From contig NZ_JACHZR010000001.1 in the NCBI RefSeq assembly GCF_014193695.1, positions 1,711,309 to 1,775,308 on the forward strand: a stretch of 64,000 nt of DNA, written 5' to 3'. A program made the translations under genes and the position numbers. The notes beneath the pieces were generated by a model. It searched no databases and was not told the origin of the DNA. It was given only the letters and a program-made list of their open reading frames with translations. Every line of letters begins with the position of its first letter. Position 1 is the stretch's first letter. This DNA is from Rhizobium sp. BK316 (GTDB lineage: Bacteria > Pseudomonadota > Alphaproteobacteria > Rhizobiales > Rhizobiaceae). Below, piece by piece: positions 54,391 through 61,752 of the stretch.

Positions 54391-54545
54391 CTGAAAAAAA
54401 GAGGCCGCCTCCCGAAACGGAAAGGCGGCCATGTGCGGATCCTCGGGCAATCCGTGGCTTCGGGCGGAGGGGAGGGACACCGGGAAGCCCTAACCGAGAT
54501 TTCTATCGCCTGTCAGGAGGAGGCTTCAGGCGATGGAATGGAAGA
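54391..54545 (-). ncRNA. Probable alpha-r14-like trans-acting small RNA with anti-Shine-Dalgarno loops
   Basis: On the minus strand three hairpins lie in a row. Hairpin 1: stem ATCGCCTG/CAGGCGAT (54505-54512 and 54527-54534) with loop AAGCCTCCTCCTGA. Hairpin 2: GGCTTC/GAAGCC (54456-54461 and 54484-54489) whose loop holds CCCTCCCCTCC. Hairpin 3: an 8-bp GC terminator (54403-54410 with 54423-54430) followed by a run of seven Ts. Exposed CCTCC motifs and this three-hairpin plan are marks of the rhizobial alpha-r14 (NfeR1-type) RNAs. The 5' end is approximate and the promoter is not clear. Confidence 0.65.
54403..54430 (-). terminator. Intrinsic terminator of the small RNA
   Basis: GGCCGCCT and AGGCGGCC arms with a 12-base loop; on the minus strand the stem is followed by TCTTTTTTT. 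No minus-strand protein gene ends here, which supports an RNA gene. Confidence 0.85.
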
Positions 54546-54744
54546 TACGCCCATCCTGAAGCAGGCGGAACTAAACTTACGTATTGGCCCGCCTAGACCA
54601 GCGCGCGATTTCATCCGGTCGGGCGGCTTCCCTATTCTTTTCGTCGATCGGCGAGCCCTCGTCGACGATGTCGGGCAGCATCCGCGGTTCCCTCGGACAC
54701 GCTATGCCGCCGATAGCGACCTTAAACTCCGAATAGGATCTATC

Positions 54745-55215
54745 ATGAAAACCATTCTTCTTTCCTTCTTCGCAGCCGGCATGCTGGCCGCCCCTGTCGT
54801 TGCAAACGCCGCCCAGGCCGATGTCGGCAAGCTGGACTGCGACGTTTCCAAGGGCATCGGTGTCATCGTCGGCTCCAAGCAGGACGTCGACTGCACCTAT
54901 ACGCCGAGCGCTGCCGGTGATGCCAGTCAGCATTATGTCGGCACGATCACCGATTTCGGTCTTGACGTCGGTAGCGTAGAAAAGGGCCGGATGGTCTGGC
55001 TGGTCTTTAGCGCCACGCGTGAACCGGTTGCCGGGCTGCAGGGCACATATGCCGGCGTGACGGCTGATGCCAGCGTCGGGATCGGCGGAGGGGCCAATGT
55101 GCTGGTCGGCGGAACGCGCAAGACCGTCTCGCTGCAACCGGTTTCGCTTGAAGGCGATGTCGGTGTCAATTTGGCCGTCGGTGTGGCGGCACTGAAGCTG
55201 CGGCTCGCGGACTGA
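54745..55215 (+). CDS. Exported DUF992 family protein
   Basis: 156 residues with a clear Sec signal peptide (MKTILLSFFAAGMLAAPVVANA, cut near NA-A) and the DUF992 body (VGKLDCDVSKGIGVIVGSKQ, YVGTITDFGLDVGSVEKGRMVW, SVGIGGGANVLVGGTRKTVSLQPVSLEG). The family is common in rhizobia and unstudied in function. ATG 54745 is the start of the signal peptide; the long open frame upstream crosses the small RNA and is not coding. Confidence 0.88.
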   Translation: MKTILLSFFAAGMLAAPVVANAAQADVGKLDCDVSKGIGVIVGSKQDVDCTYTPSAAGDASQHYVGTITDFGLDVGSVEKGRMVWLVFSATREPVAGLQGTYAGVTADASVGIGGGANVLVGGTRKTVSLQPVSLEGDVGVNLAVGVAALKLRLAD

Positions 55216-55369
55216 ATCTGGTGAACCGAACCTGAAAGGTCGGCTTCGCGGGTAGCGCCTGGGAAGCCGGCAAAGTGTAAAAAGCCGGGATCCCGACTGA
55301 TACGGCTGGATGACCGGTTCTGCCGTCTTGAATCCAAATGAATGATCCGCTTCCGCGCGTGCCCTCCGC

Positions 55370-55603
55370 TCAGTTCTCGCAGCAGGGGCATCCCGAATGA
55401 CCAGGCAACGACGGTCTGAGACCGCTTTTCCATTCTCCTGCATCTGGCGCGGGCGGGCCGAAGAACTCGCCGCTCAGGACGAGTTTCTTGACATCTGAGC
55501 AATCAGAAACCTTGCCGTCGCTGGTCCGGGCACTGTAGGGAAGAGCCTGCACGGAGAAGGTCATGAGCAGAACCACGAAACGAGAAGCAGATCTCCTCAT
55601 CAC
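55370..55603 (-). CDS. Possible small exported protein, antisense to the next gene's start
   Basis: 77 residues with a signal-peptide-like N-terminus (basic MMRRSASR, hydrophobic FVVLLMTF) and a C-terminal HSGCPCCEN cysteine cluster. It overlaps the 5' end of the cupin-like gene by about 40 bases on the opposite strand and has no clear ribosome site, so it may not be real. It lies within an otherwise empty 347-base gap. Confidence 0.28.
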   Translation of the reverse strand: MMRRSASRFVVLLMTFSVQALPYSARTSDGKVSDCSDVKKLVLSGEFFGPPAPDAGEWKSGLRPSLPGHSGCPCCEN

Positions 55604-56258
55604 CGACGAGAAAGAACCGGTAAAACGCAGGCTTCGCGAGCGGAGCGCCGCGGAGCGTCCGGCGGAGCTCGAAAACTTCCTGAATCTGCTGGCTCGTGCG
55701 ATGCTGCATCCGTCGGCCTCGACGATGGCGAGTTTTGTCGCCGGGAAGGTTTTTCAAAAGCTTGAACGCACGGGAACGCTAAGCCACAAGCAGCTTCAGG
55801 ATACCGGTATCCCTTCAGGCCTCGAGGCGGCCCTCCAAAACGCAATCGCGACCAGAGGCATTTGTGCCGAGGTGGCGCAGTGCGTTCGGCGCCTTGCTCA
55901 CTCGCTCGTGTGGATCAGAGGCAGAAGCGGACCATTTGCAAGCCTGAACTTCGAGACCGCCCATGCCCACAGCGTGATCGTCGGACCCGGTGGACTGGAA
56001 GACCGGACGGATATCCGCATTGGCCTCACCTATATGGAGCCGTACAGCCGGTTCCCCGATCACGTGCAGCGGTTCTCACGGGCTTTTTTGTTGCTGTCAC
56101 CCTGCGAACTTTCGATTGCCGGAGCGAGCTGGTTTTCGACCGGAACAGGCGGCGTCTTCGCGGCCGAAGCGGGACAGTCCTTCGCCATGCGTTGTACCAC
56201 GACACCGCTATTGGCGGTCTGGTGTCACGTCGAAGAGCCCGGACGTGCGCGGAGTTGA
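55563..56258 (+). CDS. Cupin-like protein, divergent DMSP-lyase-family resemblance
   Basis: 231 residues. The C-terminal part (about 140-225: IGLTYMEPYSRFPDHVQ, FLLLSPCELSIAGASWF, FAMRCTTTPLLAVWCHV) follows the beat of cupin-fold DMSP-lyase proteins, but the expected histidine-rich metal site is largely lost (only FPDH remains). The N-terminal half is helical. GGAG sits six bases before the ATG. Catalytic activity is doubtful and the family call is weak. Confidence 0.45.
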   Translation: MSRTTKREADLLITDEKEPVKRRLRERSAAERPAELENFLNLLARAMLHPSASTMASFVAGKVFQKLERTGTLSHKQLQDTGIPSGLEAALQNAIATRGICAEVAQCVRRLAHSLVWIRGRSGPFASLNFETAHAHSVIVGPGGLEDRTDIRIGLTYMEPYSRFPDHVQRFSRAFLLLSPCELSIAGASWFSTGTGGVFAAEAGQSFAMRCTTTPLLAVWCHVEEPGRARS

Positions 56259-56395
56259 ACGGAATTGGGTCCGCCAAAGTACCGTTTTCCACGGTTGCAC
56301 AGCTGTTCAATCGTCGACACATGGTTTCGGTCGGTTGTATATGACAATTTCATGACAGAGTATGTGCCCCGCTGATTTGCAGGGGAATACATAGA

Positions 56396-56665
56396 ATGAA
56401 AGAAAAGAAGCGGGTCTACGAGGCCCTCGTGGACGGCGCCATGGAAGGCCTGGTGGGCGATGCGCTTTACGATTTCGTCCGCGGGCGCTGTCCGAAAGCC
56501 TCCAGCAAGAAGATCGTTCGCGCCTCGCTGCTGGCGCTGAGCGATCCTCATCTGAAAGACCGCAATATCCTCGATGTCATCTATGCGCTGGCGATCAAGC
56601 ACCGGCTGGATGACACCACCGCCGAGGATGAGCAGGAAGAGGAAGTCGACGTCTCGGGGCGGTAG
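56396..56665 (+). CDS. Small conserved-type hypothetical protein
   Basis: 89 residues, acidic C-terminus (EDEQEEEVD), helical, starting MKEKKRVYEALVDGAMEGL. I do not recognise a family, though such short proteins occur in rhizobia. GGGGAA lies upstream of the ATG. A weak EcfG-like pair (GGAAT-N17-CGTT near 56261-56286) lies about 110 bases upstream. The following 115 bases to the toxin pseudogene hold nothing I can name. Confidence 0.6.
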   Translation: MKEKKRVYEALVDGAMEGLVGDALYDFVRGRCPKASSKKIVRASLLALSDPHLKDRNILDVIYALAIKHRLDDTTAEDEQEEEVDVSGR

Positions 56666-56780
56666 GCGGTTTCCCCAGCGAACCTCTTTTACGTGGGCAA
56701 TGGAGCAGAAGAAACGGACGGACGTCCAACTTTCGGTTTGCGAACAGCCCGGCCCAATGCATGCAGCCTGTCGAATACTT

Positions 56781-57135
56781 CTAAGAGGGCTCTCTGGATG
56801 AGAGAGCTGCCAAGTCTTCTCTTAGCCGAACGGCTAAATCCATCCGTTCGTGAAGAATACTCATTATACCGATATCGCCGTTATCGAGTTCGCGGAAGAA
56901 GACATAGCGATGCTCATAGCGGCCGAAGTAAAGCCTTCCGCCTGATATCTGCCGGAACCGTGAGGCGCTGCCGAAGCTGTCGCCATATCATTCGATCCTT
57001 GCGCAGCCGCTGCAAATGACCGTGCAAACCAAGGATATCGGCGTCCGCCTGTTTTTCGCCCCACGCCTCAAATGTGTCGCGCCACATCTTGTCCTGCGCT
57101 GCATCGGCGCGGGGATAAAATCGATAAGTCACCAT
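56781..57135 (-). pseudogene. parE: ParE/RelE-type toxin gene with a one-base frameshift
   Basis: The first 68 codons read as a ParE toxin (MVTYRFYPRADAAQDKMW, GLHGHLQRLRKDRMIWRQL, RRKA) and then the frame ends early. Dropping one base in the AAA at 56930-56932 (TTT on the coding strand) restores the usual ending (AYFGRYEHRYVFFRELDNGD, then SILHERMDL) to a TAG at 56781-56783, 117 residues in all. Either the toxin is dead or the base is a sequence error. The antitoxin gene ends two bases upstream and looks intact. Confidence 0.8.
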
Positions 57136-57137
57136 GA

Positions 57138-57389
57138 CTAGCGGCGCTTGTTGCGACGGATAACATCCTCGGCGCTGATAGCGACAAATTCACTGTCAGC
57201 GGCTCGCATCGCGGGGGCGAGCTCCTTTTGCAGGGCATCCCATGCCTCGTCACGGGTCTGCAAATCGCGCCGGATCAACGCGCGGATATATTCGCTTGCG
57301 TTTTCGTAGAGGCCGTCGTCGCCGATCTGCTGCCGAATATGATCTTGCAGCGCGCCACTGACCTTCACATGGATGCTACCTGATGCCAT
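57138..57389 (-). CDS. parD: ParD-like ribbon-helix-helix antitoxin
   Basis: 83 residues starting with a ribbon-helix-helix DNA-binding part (SIHVKVSGALQDHIRQQIGDDGLYENASEYIRALIRRDLQ), typical of ParD. The C-terminal tail wraps the toxin. AAGGTG precedes ATG 57389; a TTG at 57416 would add nine residues. It is the first gene of the module with the frameshifted parE. Confidence 0.85.
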   Translation of the reverse strand: MASGSIHVKVSGALQDHIRQQIGDDGLYENASEYIRALIRRDLQTRDEAWDALQKELAPAMRAADSEFVAISAEDVIRRNKRR

Positions 57390-57486
57390 CACCTTGACCT
57401 TCCGTTCTTCTTCCAATGTGGTCAGCGTGGCATATATTGTCGATGTTCATCACCATGTCGGCTTACTGGAGACTTAGTGACAAGCG

Positions 57487-57879
57487 TCAGGTGGCGGTGT
57501 CCGAAAGTTCTTCGAGGATCGGACAGTCCGGACGATCATTGCCGTGGCAGGCATGGACGAGATGTTCGAGCGTATGCCGCAGCTCCGTCAGCTCGCGGAT
57601 CTTCCGGTCGATTTCCGAAAGCTTCGCCTCGGCGATCCCCTTGACGTCGGCGCTCGCCCGGCTCTTGTCCTCGTAGAGTGCGAGCAGCTGACGGCATTCC
57701 TCCACCGAGAAGCCGAGGCCGCGCGAGCGCTGCAGGAAGCGCAGCTTGTGCACGTCCGAGGCCGCATAATCGCGGTAGCCGTTTCCGCCCCGGCCGGGGC
57801 GGATGAGGCCGATGTCTTCGTAGTAGCGGATGGTCTTTGAAGGCAGGCCGGACCGTTCCGAGGCTTCGCCGATATTCAT
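57487..57879 (-). CDS. hmrR: MerR-family copper-responsive regulator (CueR/HmrR type)
   Basis: 130 residues: MerR helix-turn-helix (MNIGEASERSGLPSKTIRYYEDIGLI), coiled coil, and the Cu(I)-binding pair C111 and C119 in CHGNDRPDC, as in CueR. AGGA lies eight bases before ATG 57879. It lies 13 bases after the ATPase gene on the same transcript, and its operator is in front of that ATPase gene. Confidence 0.92.
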   Translation of the reverse strand: MNIGEASERSGLPSKTIRYYEDIGLIRPGRGGNGYRDYAASDVHKLRFLQRSRGLGFSVEECRQLLALYEDKSRASADVKGIAEAKLSEIDRKIRELTELRHTLEHLVHACHGNDRPDCPILEELSDTAT

Positions 57880-57891
57880 CACTTGATTCCT

Positions 57892-60441
57892 TTACAGCTG
57901 TTCGACCCTCAGCCTCAGCGCATTGCCGATGACCGAGACGGACGAGAGGCTCATGGCAGCGGCCGCAATCATCGGCGAGAGCAGCAGGCCGAAGATCGGG
58001 TAGAGCACGCCGGCGGCCACGGGGATGCCGAGCGCATTGTAGCCGAAGGCAAAGCCGAGGTTCTGGCGGATGTTGCGCATGGTGGCTTCGGCAAGCCGCC
58101 TGGCACGGACGATGCCGTTGAGATCGCCCTTCACCAATGTAATGCCCGCACTTTCCATCGCAACGTCAGCGCCCGTACCCATGGCGATGCCGACATCGGC
58201 AGCGGCGAGTGCCGGCGCATCATTGACGCCGTCGCCGGCCATGGCGATGACAGCGCCTTTCGCCCGGAGTTCATCGACCAGCGCCTTCTTGTCCTCAGGC
58301 AGAACATCGGCGCGAACCTCGTCGATCCCAAGGCTTCCTGCCACCGCACGGGCCGTCCGCTCATTGTCGCCGGTCGCCATGATGATTTTCAGGCCGCTGT
58401 CGTGCAGCGCCTTGATGGCGGCAGCCGTTGTCGGCTTGACACGATCGGCAACGGCGACAAGGCCGGCCAGCACGCCATCCACGACCACGAACATGACGGT
58501 CTTGCCTTCGCCGCGCAGCGCCTCGGTCTTCTCGGAGAGCGGCGAGGGATCGATGCCGAGATCGGCAAGCATGGCGGCATTGCCGAGCGCGACGGATGTG
58601 CCGCCCGCCTTGCCTTCCACGCCCTTTCCGGTCCTTGCCTCGAAACCCGTCGCGTCGCGGAAGGTGAGGCCGCGTTCTTCGGCACCGGAGACGATTGCCT
58701 CGGCGAGGGGATGTTCCGAACCGCGTTCCAGGCTTGCAGCAAGCGCCAGCAGATCGTTTTCATCAATGTTGCCCAAAGCCACAACCTCAGTCAGCTTTGG
58801 CTTACCTTCGGTCAGCGTGCCGGTCTTGTCGACGATCAATGTATCGACCTTCGAAAAACGCTCCAATGCTTCCGCATCCTTGATCAAGACACCCTCCTGC
58901 GCGCCACGGCCGGTGGCAATCATGATCGACATCGGCGTCGCAAGGCCGAGTGCACAGGGGCAGGCGATGATCAGCACGGCGACGGCGGCAAGCAGGGCAT
59001 TGGCCAGCCGCGGCTCCGGCCCGACGAAGGACCAGACGAGGAAGGCAGCGATGGCGGCCGCGACGACGCCGGGAACGAAGATCGCCGAAACGCGGTCGAC
59101 AGCCCCCTGGATCGGCGCGCGCGAGCGCTGCGCCTTCGCCACCATGTCGACGATGCGCGACAGTGTCGTGTCGGCGCCGACCTTTTCGGCGGTCATGATC
59201 AGCGCGCCGTTCTTGTTCATGGTGCCGCCGGTCAGTGTGTCGCCCACAGTCTTTTCCACCGGCAGCGATTCGCCCGTGATCATCGATTCATCGATGGTCG
59301 ACTGGCCCTCGATGACGGAACCGTCGACCGGCACACGTTCGCCAGGGCGTACCCGCAGCCGGTCGCCGGCCTGGATCTCGTCGACAGGCACGTCGCGCTC
59401 ACTGCCATCGGCATCGATGCGGCGCGCGGTTTTCGGCGCAAGGTCAAGCAGCGCGCGGATTGCAGAGCCGGTGCGTTCGCGCGCCTTCAATTCCAGCACC
59501 TGCCCGGCGAAGACCAGTGCAATGATGACGGCGGCTGCCTCGAAATAAACGGGAACAGAGCCGCCATGGCCGCGGAAACTATGCGGGAAGAGATCGGGCG
59601 TCATGGTCGCCACGACGCTGTAGACATAGGCCGTGCCGACGCCGAGGCCGATCAATGTCCACATGTTCGGACTGCGGTTGACGAAGGATGCCCATGCCCT
59701 GCGAAAGAAGGGAAGGGCTGCCCAGAGGACGACCGGTGTCGCCAGCAACAGTTCGACAAAACTCGCAAGCGGTTCCCCGAGCGCTTCGCGCGGCCACGAC
59801 AGGCCAAGCATCGGACCCATGGTGAGGATCAGGAGCGGGATCGAAAGAACCGCACTGACCCAGAGCCGCCGGATAAAATCCACGAGTTCCGGGTTCGGGC
59901 CTTCATCCTCGGGCGGAATGCCCATCGGCTCCAACGCCATGCCGCATTTCGGGCAGTCGCCGGGATGGTCGCTGACGATCTCAGGATGCATGGGGCAGGT
60001 ATAGAGCGTTCCCTTGGGCATGGCGGCTGCCGGGGGTTTCCTGCCATTGCGATAGGTCTCGGGATCGGCCTCGAACTTCGCCTTGCAGCCTGCCGAGCAG
60101 AAGTAGAATTTTTCGCCCTCGTGCTTTAGGAAATGCCTGGCGCTGGCGCGATCGACGTTCATGCCGCAGACCGGATCCTTGGCCGTAAGATAATCCTGCG
60201 GTGCCGCTTCGAATTTCTTTCGGCAGCCATCGCAGCAGAAGCGATAGGTGTGACCCTCATAATCCAGAGAAGGCTTGCTGGCATTCGGATCGACCGTCAT
60301 GCCGCAGACGGGATCGCGCACCACCAGCTCTTCAACCTTTTCGTCGTGGCCGCAGCCGCATTGCGCACCGGCATGATGGTGATGGTCGTGAGCATGTCCA
60401 TGGTGGTTGTGGCCGTGATGATGATCGTGCTTGGTATCCAT
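57892..60441 (-). CDS. actP: Copper-exporting P1B-type ATPase with YHS metal-binding domains
   Basis: 849 residues. A histidine-rich head (residues 5-23) is followed by two YHS/TRASH domains (43-83 and 89-128, each DPVCGM...FCxxGC) and a heavy-metal-binding CPMHP...CPKCGM segment (148-172) instead of the usual CxxC HMA domains. The transport core has CPC at 494-496 ([13 protein letters not shown]), D538 (DKTGTLTEG) and [16 protein letters not shown]. It pumps Cu+ out of the cytosol, as acid-inducible ActP in rhizobia does. ATG 60441 precedes the His-rich head. Confidence 0.92.
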   Translation of the reverse strand: MDTKHDHHHGHNHHGHAHDHHHHAGAQCGCGHDEKVEELVVRDPVCGMTVDPNASKPSLDYEGHTYRFCCDGCRKKFEAAPQDYLTAKDPVCGMNVDRASARHFLKHEGEKFYFCSAGCKAKFEADPETYRNGRKPPAAAMPKGTLYTCPMHPEIVSDHPGDCPKCGMALEPMGIPPEDEGPNPELVDFIRRLWVSAVLSIPLLILTMGPMLGLSWPREALGEPLASFVELLLATPVVLWAALPFFRRAWASFVNRSPNMWTLIGLGVGTAYVYSVVATMTPDLFPHSFRGHGGSVPVYFEAAAVIIALVFAGQVLELKARERTGSAIRALLDLAPKTARRIDADGSERDVPVDEIQAGDRLRVRPGERVPVDGSVIEGQSTIDESMITGESLPVEKTVGDTLTGGTMNKNGALIMTAEKVGADTTLSRIVDMVAKAQRSRAPIQGAVDRVSAIFVPGVVAAAIAAFLVWSFVGPEPRLANALLAAVAVLIIACPCALGLATPMSIMIATGRGAQEGVLIKDAEALERFSKVDTLIVDKTGTLTEGKPKLTEVVALGNIDENDLLALAASLERGSEHPLAEAIVSGAEERGLTFRDATGFEARTGKGVEGKAGGTSVALGNAAMLADLGIDPSPLSEKTEALRGEGKTVMFVVVDGVLAGLVAVADRVKPTTAAAIKALHDSGLKIIMATGDNERTARAVAGSLGIDEVRADVLPEDKKALVDELRAKGAVIAMAGDGVNDAPALAAADVGIAMGTGADVAMESAGITLVKGDLNGIVRARRLAEATMRNIRQNLGFAFGYNALGIPVAAGVLYPIFGLLLSPMIAAAAMSLSSVSVIGNALRLRVEQL

Positions 60442-60481
60442 AATGCTTTCGCCTTTCATGCCCTTCTGGCATCCGGACGCC

Positions 60482-60512
60482 TTTATCAGCCTTCCAGCAA
60501 CTGGAAGGTCAA
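60482..60512 (-). promoter_or_regulatory. CueR-type operator/promoter of actP
   Basis: On the minus strand TTGACC (-35, 60512-60507), a 19-base spacer and GATAAA (-10, 60487-60482). The spacer region carries the perfect dyad CCTTCCAGTTGCTGGAAGG (60508-60490), the classic MerR-family copper operator with a 19-base spacer. Confidence 0.88.
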
Positions 60513-60694
60513 CAGCTTTTTTATCGGTGCGGAGTTTTACGGAATTAGGCAGCAACTGCCCCCAAGGAGCAGGTTTTCAGTCTCACTTGAGTATGTCTGA
60601 AGTGTTGACCGTCTTCGATGGCCGGGATGGCGTAAGTTGTAAATCGCCGCCTTTCACAGTATATAGGAATGAGGTATTTCTATAGGAGTGTACG

Positions 60695-61051
60695 ATGTCG
60701 TCTACAGTTTCGGCGAACGTCGATGGCAAGACAGCCACGAAGTTGAAGATGGTGGCTTCGATGGAGAACAGATCCGTATCGAATGCGGTATCCAGCGCAA
60801 TTACCGTATTCGTTGGACTTCCGAAGGGAGTGCGGGATTTCTTGCTCGAGCTAAACGCGCAAAACGATCAGGAAACCATTATCAGACTTGGCCGCGAGAT
60901 GATGGCAGCGGCGGCAAAGGTACGCCTTGAGAAGGCAACTAACGACCTCGCAGCCGAGCACCGGTTCGGGGGACGGGAACATGCAGGCAGCGAGATTGAC
61001 TTATTGGAAGAAGCTACTGCATTGAGCCGAGCCGCAGCACGTCGGAAGTAA
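60695..61051 (+). CDS. Probable antitoxin of a PIN-toxin pair
   Basis: 118 residues beginning with a short basic, helical part (DGKTATKLKMVASMENRSVSNAVSSAI) like a ribbon-helix-helix antitoxin, then a charged tail. AGGAG lies before the ATG. The partner PIN gene starts three bases after its stop, the usual antitoxin-toxin layout. Lower GC than its neighbours hints at transfer. Confidence 0.7.
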   Translation: MSSTVSANVDGKTATKLKMVASMENRSVSNAVSSAITVFVGLPKGVRDFLLELNAQNDQETIIRLGREMMAAAAKVRLEKATNDLAAEHRFGGREHAGSEIDLLEEATALSRAAARRK

Positions 61052-61054
61052 TGC

Positions 61055-61672
61055 ATGGATCGTCCCGTCCGCGTGCTCCTCGATGTCAACATCTTCGTTG
61101 GCAACATAATGGCTTACGACCGTGGTCATAAAGGAACGGCGACACAGACGCTTGTGTCCATGGTGAGCGGCCAACAATGGGGCATTGCGAACCCGGCGCA
61201 ATTAATCATCTCGTTCGAGATGATCGATACCCTCGAAATGGTGCTCCGCCGCCTGAAATACTCTGAGGATCGAATCAAGTCGTACTCCGGATCTATCGTT
61301 GACATAGTAAAATATGGCCCAGATGCGCTCGACCCATATCTCATTTTGGGTGGAGAGGAGCGTTTTGCTATGCCTGACGTGGAAGATGCCGGCGTGTTAG
61401 CTACAGCCGTTGGCGCCAAGGCCGACATTCTCGTCACGGATAACCTGATGGATTTTACTACGAAGGACGCTTCCGCCGTAGAAACTCAAGTGGTGAACAC
61501 GACTTCTTCGGCCCGACGAACCCTGCAGGCTCTGAGATATGAGATCGGAAATGTGGACCTGATCGTCGCGCACCCGTTCGATGTGATGCAATGGATGCGC
61601 TTGGGCTACGATTTTACGCCCAGCACACTTTGGGATGTCATTCAGAAATCTGAGAACGAGTTTGGTCTGTGA
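61055..61672 (+). CDS. PIN-domain toxin (VapC-like)
   Basis: 205 residues. The PIN acidic residues are placed as VLLDVNIFVGN (D10), then PDVEDAGVLATAVGAKADILVTDNLMDF near residues 108-135, as in the COG1569-type putative toxin components. A C-terminal extension of about 60 residues follows. Activity would be RNA cleavage. AT-rich compared with flanking genes. Confidence 0.8.
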   Translation: MDRPVRVLLDVNIFVGNIMAYDRGHKGTATQTLVSMVSGQQWGIANPAQLIISFEMIDTLEMVLRRLKYSEDRIKSYSGSIVDIVKYGPDALDPYLILGGEERFAMPDVEDAGVLATAVGAKADILVTDNLMDFTTKDASAVETQVVNTTSSARRTLQALRYEIGNVDLIVAHPFDVMQWMRLGYDFTPSTLWDVIQKSENEFGL

Positions 61673-61752
61673 CTGCAGGGACAGTGCTCCTGCGTTGCAG
61701 ATTTAGATTTGGTGGCAGTAGCGACATAATTCCGGATTTTTCAAGGTTACTG

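Noticed and set aside
54340..54744. In-frame upstream extension of the DUF992 gene
   Set aside because: It runs through the small-RNA hairpins; the signal peptide at 54745 marks the true start.
57883..60129. 748-residue open frame opposite actP
   Set aside because: Antisense shadow of a strongly supported ATPase; composition artefact.
60500..60512. TTGAC upstream of actP as half of an FNR box
   Set aside because: The matching right half is missing; it is the -35 of the copper promoter.
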